Below, in pieces: positions 11,878 through 22,468 of a stretch of 64,000 nt of DNA (position 1 is the first letter of the stretch; each line of letters starts with the position of its first letter). Both the position numbers and the translations under genes were made by a program. Below the pieces are notes generated by a model. It had not been told where the DNA came from, made no database searches, and saw only the letters and a program-made list of their open reading frames with translations. Source of the stretch: Physcia stellaris (lineage: Eukaryota > Ascomycota > Lecanoromycetes > Caliciales > Physciaceae); contig JABSSW010000020.1 in assembly GCA_018902385.1 (NCBI GenBank), positions 248,001 to 312,000 on the forward strand. The letters are read 5' to 3'.

Positions 11878-12864
11878 TCAATACCCACCTCCTCTTCCCC
11901 TCCCCCTCCCATACCCGCCACCTCTCCCCCCAGGCCCCTCCGGTATCCTCTCCCCCCGCCTCCACTCCCCACTCGGCACGCCCTCCCCGCCCAATCGTCC
12001 ATTATAAATCCCTCCTCCCCCGCCTCTCCCTCCACCCCCGCCACCTCGCCCTCTATATCCGCCCCCGTAGCCATTTTCACGTCCATACCCACTTCCTCCA
12101 CTTCCATACCCACCACCACCCCCACCACCACCCCGCGCAAATCCCTCCCTCGCCCCATCACGCGCCCCCGCACCATCACGCACGCCCGCACTAACGGCGC
12201 CATCCGCACCGGGCGCGAAAACGGCACAGTCGATGAAATCCCCGACCACGAAGCGCGCTTCCGCGAGGGTTTTCTCGGGGTCTCCGCCTAGTTTGCCTTT
12301 CATGATACTTTCTACTCCTACTCCACCACTCGCCCCTGCCGCTCCGCCACCGATGATCGCCAGCTCCTCCTCGCTAGGCCAGATCCCGCCCCCTCCCTCA
12401 CCGTCCCCGCCCACGACCACGCTGCCCAGCTCTTTGGCGATGTAGCGCGCCGGCGCGGAGGGGGGGAGGCGGGTGTCCGGGTAGATGAGGCGGTAGGAGA
12501 GGCGGGTGCCTATTGTTGTTGTGTTTTGGGTTGTTGTGGAGGATGGTGCGGGGGATGAGGAGGTGGTGGTTGAGGGGAGGAGAGACGGGAGCGCGGTGAG
12601 GAGCAGGTGCGAGAGTTCGCGGAGGGTGCAGGTTGGCCAGGTGTAGATTTGGAGGTGGGGCGGGAGGGGGTTGTGGGGGTGAAGTCGTCGAGTCTGGGGG
12701 GTGGGTGTTAGTTTTGGGGGTTTAGGGGGAGGGGGGGGGGAGTTGGTGGGTGGAAGTGGAGGGAAGAGGGAAAGGTACCGGTGGAAACCACTCGTTTTGT
12801 AGAAGAGTTTTAGGTGGAAGGGGGTTGTTGTTTGGCGGTCTATTTTTGGGGGTGCGGAGGCCAT
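11878..12864 (-). CDS. SAP18: SAP18-like Sin3/ASAP complex subunit with RGG-rich tail
   Basis: Exon 1 is 12864-12779 and exon 2 is 12693-11878, with an 85-nt intron (12694-12778) that includes a poly-G/poly-C tract. The SAP18 ubiquitin-like fold shows in PFHLKLFYKTSGFHR, then LQIYTWPTCTLREL, YRLIYPDTR and a C-terminal FVVGDFIDCAVF strand. SAP18 works in Sin3 histone-deacetylase and ASAP/exon-junction complexes in the nucleus. The last 90 residues are Gly/Arg/Tyr-rich (RGG and GYG repeats), suggesting RNA binding or condensation. The frame is broken soon after the intron: the strand reads C5 where C6 would join LDDFTPTTP to LPPHLQ (plus-strand G5 at 12666-12670). It is divergent from PRP18 across 418 bp. 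Confidence 0.8.
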   Translation of the reverse strand: MASAPPKIDRQTTTPFHLKLFYKTSGFHRYLSLFPPLPPTNSPPPPPKPPKLTPTPQTRRLHPHNPLPPHLQIYTWPTCTLRELSHLLLTALPSLLPSTTTSSSPAPSSTTTQNTTTIGTRLSYRLIYPDTRLPPSAPARYIAKELGSVVVGGDGEGGGGIWPSEEELAIIGGGAAGASGGVGVESIMKGKLGGDPEKTLAEARFVVGDFIDCAVFAPGADGAVSAGVRDGAGARDGAREGFARGGGGGGGGYGSGGSGYGRENGYGGGYRGRGGGGGGRGGGGGIYNGRLGGEGVPSGEWRRGERIPEGPGGRGGGYGRGRGRGGGY

Positions 12865-13282
12865 GGTGCGTCTGGATTGAGCTTTCGCGAAAGTTCTGAG
12901 CTTGAAATAGGTGTTGTTGCTCCCAGAAGAATGAGAAGTTTGAGCTGCTTCGAGATGGAGATTGAATTGCTGCTTTGGAACATTGGTCGAGCTCTTGTCT
13001 CAGTTATCAGACCCCTGGCTAGTTCAAAAGCCTTCATTATTGTGTACTTAGGATAGATGCCCGAGCCCTGGCGACGCTATCGGCTACACGGCCCGAGACA
13101 ACGAGCTCCATAAACAAAAGATGCTAAGCCCTACAGCCCTGTTGAGGTCGAACGGAATTGTCCGCGTTACCTTATCCCTCTCGCCATCTGCTGCTTTGGA
13201 TCTCTACGAATATCTCATTCGTGGGTAGGACAAGATATTTTCTATTCATTGTGAGGGGGCCGACGCTCCATCTACCCCAGCC
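12865..13282. promoter_or_regulatory. bidirectional promoter region, SAP18/PRP18
   Basis: A 418-bp interval between two divergent start codons. It must carry both promoters unless transcripts overlap. I see no canonical TATA box close to either start, which fits housekeeping promoters. Confidence 0.5.
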
Positions 13283-14396
13283 ATGGACTTTGCATCTCTG
13301 ATGTCCACAGCCATCAAATCTACCACCTCCCCGCCCCCAAACCCTTCCTCAACCGCCCCCTCCAAACCCGAACCGCACTCCAAATTCCTCAAGCGCTCCG
13401 AGCTGGAAGCCCAGCGCCAAGCCGCATACCTCAAAGAGCAACAAGACCTCGCAGCCGCCCGCTCCGCCAAACTCGCCCAAAAGCGGAAACTCGACGACGA
13501 AGAAGCCTCGCGCGCCGCGATCCGGGAGCAAAAAAGCAGCGCCTAGCCACTGAATCGCGCGCCCGCCGCGAAGAAGAAGAAGACCGAAAAGAGCGTGCCC
13601 GCCGCAAGCGCCTCGGCCTCCCCGAGCTGCCGCCCAAGGGCACCGCGCCGGGCCATGAGGAAGGTATTGCCCAGCAGCTGGCAGCAGAAGAGGACATCCC
13701 CCAGCGGAACTGACGGCGAAACTGCGCGGTCTGAACGAACCCGCGGTGCTCTTCGCCGAAACCCACCCCCAGCGCCTCGCGCGCTACCGAGCCCTCACGA
13801 CGCCCAGCTCCACACCCCAGCTCTCCAAAGGCCCCATCCCCACCACCCTATCCCTACTGCCCGAAGCCTCGATCCGCGTCCCCAAGACCGTGCCCTCAGA
13901 TGCAGAGGGCAGGGCGTATCTCTTCCGGCAACTGGCATCCTACTTCTCGCTGCTGCTCTCGGAGTGGGCGCGCGCGCTCTCCGCCCGCTCCGTCGCCGTG
14001 AAGGAAAGCACCCAGGGCCGCGCGGCCGAGAGCGCGATGCTGCAATCCCGCGACAACATGCGGCCGCTGTTTCGGAAATTCGAGACGGGAGAGCTGCCGG
14101 ATAGTATCCTGGCGCCGATAGTGGAGATTGTGAACGCGGCGCAGGAGAGACGGTATGTGGATGCTAATGATGGGTATTTGAGGTTGAGTATCGGGAAGGC
14201 GGCGTGGCCGATTGGGGTTACTATGGTGGGCATTCATGAGCGCAGTGCGAGGGAGAAGTTGCATGAGGGGGAGGGCGGGAAGGCGCATATTATGAGTGAT
14301 GAGGTTACGAGGAAGTTTTTGCAGAGTATTAAGCGCAGTTTGACGTTTGCGCAGACGAGGTGGCCGCCGGAGGATCAGGGGCAGTTGATGGGTTGA
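13283..14396 (+). CDS. PRP18: pre-mRNA splicing factor Prp18 (frame interrupted twice)
   Basis: Prp18 is a U5-associated factor of the second splicing step. The N-terminus has KFLKRSELEAQRQAAYL, the conserved fungal start of the PRP4-like motif region, followed by a charged coiled-coil stretch. The C-terminal Prp18 five-helix domain runs from ASYFSLLLSEWARAL through SRDNMRPLFRKFE, LRLSIGKAAWPIGVTMVGIH and the final helix SIKRSLTFAQTRWPP. The gene appears intronless. Two one-base shifts break it: the A6 run 13530-13535, where A7 would keep the frame, and the C5 run 13698-13702, where C6 would. Because the factor is normally required and everything else is conserved, sequencing error is more likely than loss. 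Assignment is confident. Confidence 0.9.
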
Positions 14397-14637
14397 GTTG
14401 GTGTTTTGTATATTGGGTCATGAGGTGGGAGATCCGACGAATGGGAAGTTCAGTGTTGGAGCAAGCATGGGAGTATATGGTTGTCTGAAGCTTTTTAGAT
14501 AGTAATATCTCTGCTACAGCTTTCCTCATAGAATCCCATAAACAGCCCCTGAACACCGACCCAATGCCTCCCCCGTGCCCTTCAAGTCCGTATAGCACTG
14601 CAGGATTCATTCCCCCTCCACCGGATCCAAGTCAAAT

Positions 14638-15203
14638 CTACCACTCCGAAATGGTATCCCCCCTCCTCTTCCCTCTCATATCGTATTTCCCCTGATGAAA
14701 CCCCACGCCGTCAGCATATCCATCCCTCTCCTCCTCCTCCATCTTCCCCAAAAACAATAACTCAACAAAACAAAAAAGAGCCAACGTACATCAGTAACAA
14801 ACCCCACATACGCAAACGCCGCGGGCACGATAACGACATAAACGGTCGAGATCCACGCCGTGCGGGGCGTCCAGCGGAAATACTTCCAGCGGTTGGCGGA
14901 CATGTCTGTTGCGTTATCTCGTTGGTTAATAGTTTGTCTATTTGATTGGCCTCGTGGGAAAGAGAGTAGGGGGAAGGAGCTTGGAATAGGGGAAGGGGGG
15001 AGGGGAGGGAAGAGGAGGCGCTCTTGGGGACGAGAGAGGTTTGTGTCGTCGCCAATGGGTGGGAAAGAGGAGCCGGGACGTACTGTTGTATTTCACGAGC
15101 GCTGGGTCCATTGATAGGGCTGTAGGTTGGGGTTAGCGGTTGCGTTCTCTACTGCGTGGGAGAGCGGGGGCAGGGACGTACCGCCATGGTTGTGGCCTGC
15201 CAT
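14638..15203 (-). CDS. small complex I subunit, NDUFB4/B15-like (6.6 kDa type)
   Basis: Four exons: 15203-15182, 15119-15084, 14905-14790 and 14691-14638. All introns are GT-AG, and the joined frame is 75 codons. The protein has MDPALVKYNN, then SANRWKYFRWTPRTAW, one hydrophobic membrane span (about residues 36-56) and a short basic tail with GKYDMRGKRRGD. This matches the small fungal accessory subunit of mitochondrial NADH:ubiquinone oxidoreductase that sits in the membrane arm. The exons are tiny (22 and 36 nt), so automated prediction could miss the gene or start at the internal Met at 14903. No cleavable presequence is seen, as expected for this subunit. It is divergent from the GST gene. 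Confidence 0.8.
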
Positions 15204-15622
15204 GCTGGAGATGTGGGCTTCGTTTCTAGGCTCTGGCTGCTGGTTGTCGTGGTGGGTAATTGGCGGTACGGAGTAGGAGGTGGATGAGGGTCATCGGAGT
15301 TCGTTCCGTTCAAGCGTGCTGAGTCATCTTTGTTCCCGGGATGGTGGGATGCCGATTGGATAGGCGAGATTATGCAAGAGCCGAGGCATGATGACGAGTT
15401 GGGAGGAGACTCGATCTTAGATGGGACGAGGGCGATATAAGACTCATGTAAGACTCCGGGCTTCTGCTTTCTGGCTTCTTAGTTGGGATTTTCTACTCCG
15501 AAAATTTGTCACGCTTCCAGGACCGAACGCTCACTTAAGTGTACTCCGTGCTCGAGGTCTGATAGCGTGTTATGAAAAGAAAGGTGATGGCGCCAGTAAC
15601 CAGGCCTGGAGAGCAATCTACG
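15204..15622. promoter_or_regulatory. bidirectional promoter region, complex I subunit/GST
   Basis: A 419-bp gap between divergent starts, expected to hold both promoters. I see no strong TATA element or repeat. Confidence 0.45.
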
Positions 15623-16874
15623 ATGGTGGACCAGAAGGCTAAGGTTACGCTTTATTGGTGGGTGGAAAGAAGTCTTGGAGAGATTTTCCTATTCGTCTCT
15701 GTTCTTACTCATTATGTCAAGCTACGTGTGGACTGCGGAGGGATTTTCTGCAGCATTATTCGTCAGTGCATACGTACCCGGCTTGATTCTTTTGGTTTCT
15801 TTTCCCTGTGCGAGGCTCTAAAGTATCCGGGTGGCTGTGGCTGGGGATCAGCCCACCATGACCTATGTCATGGTCTCGGTACAGGAGACAAGGTCTTTGA
15901 TTCAATCCTACGGGACCCGTTGTCTGCATGATAGACCGAGCTCGATGCATGTCCCTGCTCGCGCCTCGTCCTTGATATCGAAGAGAAATGCTGACGACCC
16001 AGGCTCGAGAAATCCCGCGCTCAGCGCATCCTCTGGCTCCTCGAGGAAGCCAACGTAGACTATGAAGTCAAGACGTACAAGCGCCAGAGTATGCTCGCAC
16101 CACCGGAATTCAAAGAGGTTCATCCTCTTGGTAAAGCTCCTATAATCTCAATCGAGTCGCCGAACACCTCAAAACCCATTGTACTCGCCGAGTCTGGCCT
16201 GATTGTGGAGTACCTCGTCGAGCATTTCGCACCGAGACTGGCTCCCAAACAGTATGCTGAAGGCAAAGAAGGGCAGGTTGGAGGGGAGACGGAGACTTGG
16301 TTGAGGTATAGGTATTACATGCATTATGCCGAGGGGAGCTTGATGCCGTATTTGGTTGTGTCGCTCCTCCTTAATGGTAAGTTATTTATCTTCAGTGCAG
16401 AGCAGGGATGTCTGACCATATAATTCAGTGATCAAAAACGGTTCTCCCTTCTTCATCAAACCTATTTCAAATATGATTACCGGCGGAATAGAATCAAAAT
16501 TCCTAGAGCCAAATTACAAAACCCAATTCGATTTTCTGGAAAGTCAGATCGCGTCATCCCCAGACGGCGGTGAATACCTTTGTGGACCGGAATTGACCTG
16601 TGCGGATATTTTGATGAGCTTCCCCCTTGGAGCAGCAAGAGGACGAGCACCTGGATTTAGTCAGAAGAACTACCCGAAGCTGTGGGCCTAGTAAGTGCTC
16701 CATTTCTGACATACCTCTCATTCCTCACGTCTCACACGACGAGAACTGTCTCTGAAATGCAACGACTAACTTTATGTCGTGACTAGCGTTGAAAGAATAG
16801 AGGGACTCGAAGCAAACAAGCGTGCTGTAAAAAAGATTATTGACATTGAGGGCTCCTATGATCCGAGCTTGTAG
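15623..16874 (+). CDS. glutathione S-transferase, Gtt1-like
   Basis: Four exons fit: 15623-15657, 16003-16376, 16429-16690 and 16787-16874, giving 252 residues, close to the usual size. The N-terminal thioredoxin-like domain has TLYWLEKSRAQRILWLLEE, with the residues just after the first strand expected to bind glutathione, then NPLGK-like HPLGKAPII and the ES pair in LAESGLIVEYL that contacts the gamma-glutamyl group. The C-terminal helical domain includes YLCGPELTCADILMSFPL with its conserved N-capping Asp. It should conjugate glutathione to electrophiles in the cytosol or at the ER. Intron 1 (15658-16002) is unusually long at 345 nt and could hide an alternative start, but exon 1 gives an excellent family N-terminus. 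Confidence 0.85.
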
Positions 16875-17187
16875 GTGATGGCGGTCATGTGGATCAGCTT
16901 CTTGTATCTCCATCACTTGTGACTTGTTGCGCGGGTGTGACTATTTCCATAAATGATTTCTGTACGTAGGAATGAGTCAATGATGCTGTCTTTGTGTGAC
17001 GCTAAATCGCCTGGCTGTGAAGATCAGATCTGTTGACGTAGCTTCGCAATACATGACTTGATCTTGAAGGGCTGTCAATGAAATGTTAGGTTTGTACAGA
17101 TCACGAGCTCTTGACCCGGATAATTCATGCGCAACGAGCGTGAAGACTGAACCAAATCCACAGGTCTCGGCCGCTGGGCCCATCCAC
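16875..17187. other. intergenic, no gene supported
   Basis: Downstream of the GST gene. I see nothing but its expected terminator. Confidence 0.5.
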
Positions 17188-17195
17188 TATATAAA
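17188..17195 (+). promoter_or_regulatory. TATA box
   Basis: TATATAAA stands about 145 bp upstream of an ATG at 17340 in good context (ACTAAAATG). It implies a regulated transcription unit reading right into the cysteine-rich frame. Confidence 0.5.
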
Positions 17196-17339
17196 GGTTA
17201 GTCCATTCAAGCCTCGAGGATCAGAATCTCAAGAACCTACCATCCTCCGCACAATTACCGTCCTCCCACCAACATACCATCCTTCTTAAGCATACCATCC
17301 TCCTGAGAAGTAACCGATATCTGATACAATCAAACTAAA

Positions 17340-17674
17340 ATGCCCTACGAACAGGTGTAAAAGCCAAAACAACGGCCATCGACACTCTTGCAGCCAGCTC
17401 TTCAAACCGCATCGGTCCCTTCAACCATGGGTAACAATCGTCTCGGCTTAGGATACAACAAGAGGCCGCAGAACGCTGTAAATATGAAGACATCCCGTAT
17501 TCCTGGCAATGCTGCTATATATACTGCCATAATTATCGCCATCGAAAATGCGATAACTGCAAGACATGCGAGGAATTTCCCCAGAAATGGGATTTGGCCG
17601 TTGATCCCCTGCACTGGTGGAGGGTGGCACTTCAGATTGCGCGCCTACGGGTTCCGGGCGGCGGAGCGCTCTAG
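17340..17674 (+). CDS. possible small cysteine-rich protein, structure unresolved
   Basis: An ATG at 17340 follows a TATA box and a pyrimidine-rich leader. Its own frame closes after six codons. A frame ending at the TAG at 17672-17674 encodes a striking segment with seven cysteines, C-x10-CC-x3-C-x7-C-x2-C-x2-C, interspersed with His, Tyr and Arg, then a Trp-rich tail. A 39-nt intron (17355-17393) would carry the ATG into a middle segment, but one further one-base shift near 17459-17461 is then needed to reach the cysteine part. No signal peptide is visible. The pattern suggests metal binding or disulfides, but I recognise no family, and a decayed gene is equally possible. Confidence 0.3.
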
Positions 17675-19104
17675 GGGTGGTTCCAGACGTCGCTCCGGCT
17701 GGTCCTCAATTAAGTGCTACCTGGAACCGAAGTGCCACACCAGTGCACGTGATAACGCAACGAGGGGGTTACTGGCAATAGAGGATCGAGACCAGCCTGG
17801 AGCTGCCTAGATCAAGCGTGTCATGGTGTGTAGGTTGGAAGGGCTGATGAAATGCGGCCGACACATGATGGAATTCCTTGCGGCTGGACTGACGGTGGCT
17901 TTGGCATGTTGCTTCCTCATGAAAAAATTGTCTCATGTGCCGGTTTTCTTATATATGATCCACAGTAGAAATGGCAATGGAAACCCTCGATCGCAGTGGT
18001 ATTTGGGTGTGAGTTAATACTCACGAGCCTTGAGCATATTTGTACGTCCATCAAACTCGTCGAAAATAGCTTTTCGAGATGAGGTTGATCGCCTGAGCAG
18101 CCCTAATGCCCAACGACTTTGCTTGCAGTCCTAGGAATCAAGGAGCCATGCGTTTAGGAAATGGAGTATGCCAGTCATAAGAATGACACACTGGTCGGGC
18201 GCCGTGCAGGGAGGATGCAACTTAGGTTCTTTTGCTATTTGAGAACGCCCACGGATTACATTGTTGGTGCGCCCATGGAGAGTCTGATCGTACAGCTAAG
18301 TCGACTCCAATCTGTCCAGGCGTGGATCGTATAACATGGCTGGCTTGCAGAAATTGTAAAATCCGCGCGAATTACCCACAATCAGCCAGTAAAAGAATTG
18401 TAGAAGCTAGAAGAATAGATTGATATCGCAAGCAGCAATATTTTGTAAGAATCGGACAGCGAACGGAGATTCGATCCAAGTAGGATGTCAAGCACCGAGG
18501 TAGATCATTTGCAACCGTTAGCTATGGAATGGTGACGGGGATGGCAATGAGCCTTTGAAACAAGCCTGAAAACAATGAAAGCATCAACCCTCATTGAATA
18601 TTATTTCTTCAAAGCCAGCGGATGCTGATTTATCATCGGAAGAGAGAAAAAGACGCAGGCTACCTCTGCATAGGAGAACTGATAACGAGATGTGGAAGGT
18701 GGGCAGCAGCAGATTTCTGCAATCAAACCTCCTTCTGGACGCTTGACACAGGCATGTAAGAAGGTCGTCCTTGTTTATTCGTCACTCCCAAGCTTCAAGA
18801 TATCTAGTGGTGCAGCAGGGCTTGCAGCTAAGGCGCCGTCAACCAATAGTGGTGTGCTATTCTCGCTTCTCCGCTATGTGTACTACCATGGCATCGTCGC
18901 TATACGATCGTCGGTGCACCTGATCAACGACCTCAGCATCCTCTTGAAAGAATATATTGCATCCAGCCATAGCCGATCCAAGTTCAGGTCTGTGGCAGGA
19001 AGTGGCATTCGGCAACAGCTTCAAAGGTGGTTTTGATCCCGAGAATTCCAAGCTTCCCCGCTAACGCAAGATGCAAGGTCCAGTCAGCACTAAGCACTTC
19101 ATAG
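17675..19104. other. intergenic, no gene supported
   Basis: About 1.4 kb of short frames. An ATG at 18888 on the plus strand could begin a first exon of the BTB gene downstream: a donor about 13 codons in could join an acceptor near 19117 in phase. Confidence 0.45.
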
Positions 19105-21879
19105 TCATCACCGCAAGGTGGCAAGGAAGAGTTTGTGGCCCTTTCGGCGGCCAACCGTGCGACAAGCGACAAATCGCGGCGTGTTCTCCCCAAAGGGGCT
19201 TGGCAGATGCTGCCTTTTGGCGGTGATGGAGGAGAGATTTGGGATCTTGACGCTGTGGCGGAAGAGAACAGCGACTGGGTGCCATCAACGACGACGGCTC
19301 TCTTCAGTTCTCCCTTCTACCTTACCAATCAACAAGGAGACCTTCTAGGACACCAGTCGCACTTGGATCATGATCATGCTAGCGCTGTCGCTGGTGCTTC
19401 GCTTCGGCCCGGTCATTCCGCTGCTGACAACTCCTCCAGCTGGTTCTTGGGCGATTTCAACACGGGCGATCTCACCACCACTCAATGGCAATCGCCACAC
19501 GTCTCTACACCCATATACCACCATGCCCTCACCTCACCCTCTCCCACCGATCTCTCTGCCAATTGGAGTGGCCAGAGCAATACCGGAGAGCTACTCAGTA
19601 GCTCCACTCATCTACCGGGAGAAGGATCGGGGGACTCCCAGAACAATAAGATAGACCGGCGCCCCTTTGCTCCAGAACGTGTACCTCTACCACGACCAAT
19701 CTCAACAGGCGCCCAGAGCCCCTCACTAGGTAGCTTATCAAAGAGGAGATCGGGGGGTTCCACCTCTGCTCCACCAACCCGAGAAAAACCCCCACCAAAG
19801 CCAACCGAACCCAAGACAACTAGCCCAACAAAAAAGAGACTTCGCGAAGGGATACCAAAATCTCCTTCGACAAAGAGGACACCAACACGGACACCGATTC
19901 AACCGAATGAAGAGGAGCAGGCACGGAGGATCCATATGGCGGCTTACACCAGGGGCACATCACTTATCTCGGAAACGTCGAGTCCATCAGGAGGAGCGGC
20001 TGAAGCATCATCTGCCAGGAGAGACAATGATCTTCGGGCTGCCGAGACAAATTTATTACAAAGTATGGGCGCAGGTAGGGCACCAGGTGTCTTACGGACT
20101 CCGAATCTAGGGGAGAGAGCCAGCGAAGAATATTCTTTACCTTTGGGGAAAGGCTTCCCTATACAGATTGGCTCGAAGCTCTTCCGATTGTCAGGCGCCT
20201 CAATCATGTCAGATTGTCAGTATAATCTCACAACCTGTTGATATTCTGTTGAATGCTGAGATTTCTAGAGCACCCTCATACTTTTCCCGATTTTTCGAAG
20301 AACAGCTTCGGCAGAATGAGGATCCTAATGGGGGTGTAAAGACCCTTTATATTGATCGCGATCCCATCACCTTCCATGACATATGCCGGCATCTCCAGGG
20401 TAGGTCTGATCTTGATGCGAGATTGGGTCAAAATACAGCTAATACTAGAACCTAGGATACGTTATCCAACCTACCGATGGCGCACATTATGTCAGGCTTT
20501 TCGCTGATGCTCAATTTTATGGCTGTATGCTCCGCGCTCTGTCAATGACTTGTCACATAGTTCACTAATTTCTGTCTCTAGTACCACGTTTGATCTCCCA
20601 GCTTTTCGAATCCGAAACCGTCGTCCAAATCGGCGGCGAAAATTTTACTGTTCCGCGTGACATATTTTCTAATCTGGGCGACACACCCAACTTTTTCTCC
20701 CTTGGCTTTGCGGTATTTTTCAGCTCCCCCAATGGCGTCTATCCTGGTCTACAGTCCTCCGGCCTCTTGCGCCCACCACCTGTCAAGCCGCCCTCTGTAC
20801 CTAACCGTAGCGCTCGCGTCTTTGCTGAAATCCTACATCTACTCAGAGGATATCCACTTACGATCCGCGATGAGAATCACCGAAAGGAGCTTTTAAGAGA
20901 TTGCAGATATTTTAATCTCAAAGGTCTAGAGCAGAAACTCATTGTTCACAGCATATCATACAATGCTTGCACTTCGACGTCGGAGATCGTGATCCGCTTG
21001 GAGGATATTCGTCAATCAGGTGTATCATTCGTCGCATCACCATCTCCGTCAGACCACTCGGCTATTGCTGGATGGGTTCATTACGCACGGCCATACATTG
21101 ATGAAGAAGCTTACGAATTGATACTGGAGATCAATGATGGAGAGTGTATAATCAACCTGAAGTATATGCGGGCGGACTTTAACGGATTGATCAAAGCAAG
21201 GATCAGTAAGCTTTTCCAAGTGATAGCGAACAAGATGGGCCTCCCGGTAAATGCCCCTCTTGGATTGTTGATGGCCGAGGGTGGTGCGGCCAGTGGAGAA
21301 GCCAGTCCTGGGACCACCGGTTTGTCTGAGGATAAGGTTAAAATTCGCATAGGCGCCGATGCTTTTGTCATTCTGGATGGAGACGAATACGTCACAGACC
21401 ACCAAAGCTTTGAGCCTCAGGAAGTGGACGAAGAGATGCAGGACTCGCCTGTTTTGGAATCAGGGAAGCTGCAACCATCAGACCCGTCCTCTGTAGCGTC
21501 GAATAGGTCTACGCCAGCGCTTGGCTTTACTCGACCCACTTCGGCACAAAACAAAGGATCCGCGCTTGCTATCAGTACTCCTCGCATATCCAATAACACA
21601 AACACTGGCCAGCAACCATTTCGCAAACGTAAACGAAGGGGAAGCTTCGACGACTTCGGTGAATGGATCGTTCGCCGAGGTCAGTGGAGGCTAAGAGTAC
21701 AGCCCCGTCTCGATGTCGGAAGACAGGGCATCGGGAACCTACGTACGAGTGCAGGCTTGGCTGGCGGAATAGGTGGCGAAGGGAGTGGAATGGAAATTGT
21801 AATGCATGCTGTTAAGCTTGATGCCGTCAGTGGCCAACGAGGGCGCAATATGATGAGGAGCTTCTTAGGAGATGGATGA
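19105..21879 (+). CDS. BTB/POZ (K-channel tetramerisation type) protein, 5' exon uncertain
   Basis: Exons up to 20215, then 20271-20399, 20456-20524 and 20582-21879, all phase consistent. The N-terminal 330 residues are Ser/Pro/Lys-rich and disordered. The BTB fold starts at FRLSGASIMSDSPSYFSRFFEEQL, continues through YIDRDPITFHDICRHLQG and YVRLFADAQFYGLPRLISQLF, and a second BTB-like block begins near VQIGGENFTVPRD. A basic KRKRRGS patch lies near the C-terminus. The arrangement resembles the yeast YLR108C/YDR132C family. BTB domains mediate oligomerisation or cullin-3 recruitment; the actual role is unknown. The frame is open from 19105 with no ATG before 19207, so the true start lies in an upstream exon or at that internal Met. 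Confidence 0.7.
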
Positions 21880-22468
21880 TAAGCAACCCAATTTGGGAAG
21901 AAGCTGGCGCGAGGAGCTCGAAGGGGACGATTTGTAAAAAGGAACATGGATCAATGGGCTTGGATTGTGTGTTTGCTGTTCAGCGGATATCCCCTCGGCG
22001 TCTCTTTTATCTGGAGTCCTCATCAGCCATCGAATTTCAAGCGGGCGGTTTTTCTTTGTGTGATTATGGGATTATTAAAGTTAGCGGCTACTACTACTAC
22101 CATTAATGAAGTCTGTGTTCGAGTGCTCTGATAGTGGAAAGTCATGTGACATCAGAATGTATTTCGAAGCTAGTGATACTAGTGCGTAATATTTCAGTTT
22201 CGCCAATTTTCTTCTCGGACTCGCAACCTCGGTCACTGCCTTCAACATGGCACCTTCACCCACTTGCAGGTTCTACATTCCTATTCCTGACACAAATTGA
22301 AGATCTCGTACATAACCAAGGACATCTGCTAGAGCCACGAGGCTCGTCCAGGACAGAAATCAAAGGGTTTGCTCAAGCACAGCCATAGCGGTGACCTCTC
22401 TGACCAACCCAAAGTGAAGACTCCTTCTCCTAGCCTGGTCTCCACTTGCCCTCGAGGCCACTGTCAAC
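21880..22468. other. intergenic region before RBM39-type gene
   Basis: About 590 bp with terminator and promoter functions expected. No gene or repeat seen. Confidence 0.55.

Noticed and set aside
11753-12291. Pro-rich open frames antisense to the SAP18 tail
   Set aside because: They are the complement of the Gly/Arg repeat coding region.
17402-17630. Hydrophobic minus-strand frame with apparent membrane spans
   Set aside because: It is the complement of the cysteine-rich plus-strand frame and lacks its own promoter or splice signals.
18470-18485. tRNA B-box-like GATTCGATCC
   Set aside because: No matching A box or foldable cloverleaf upstream.
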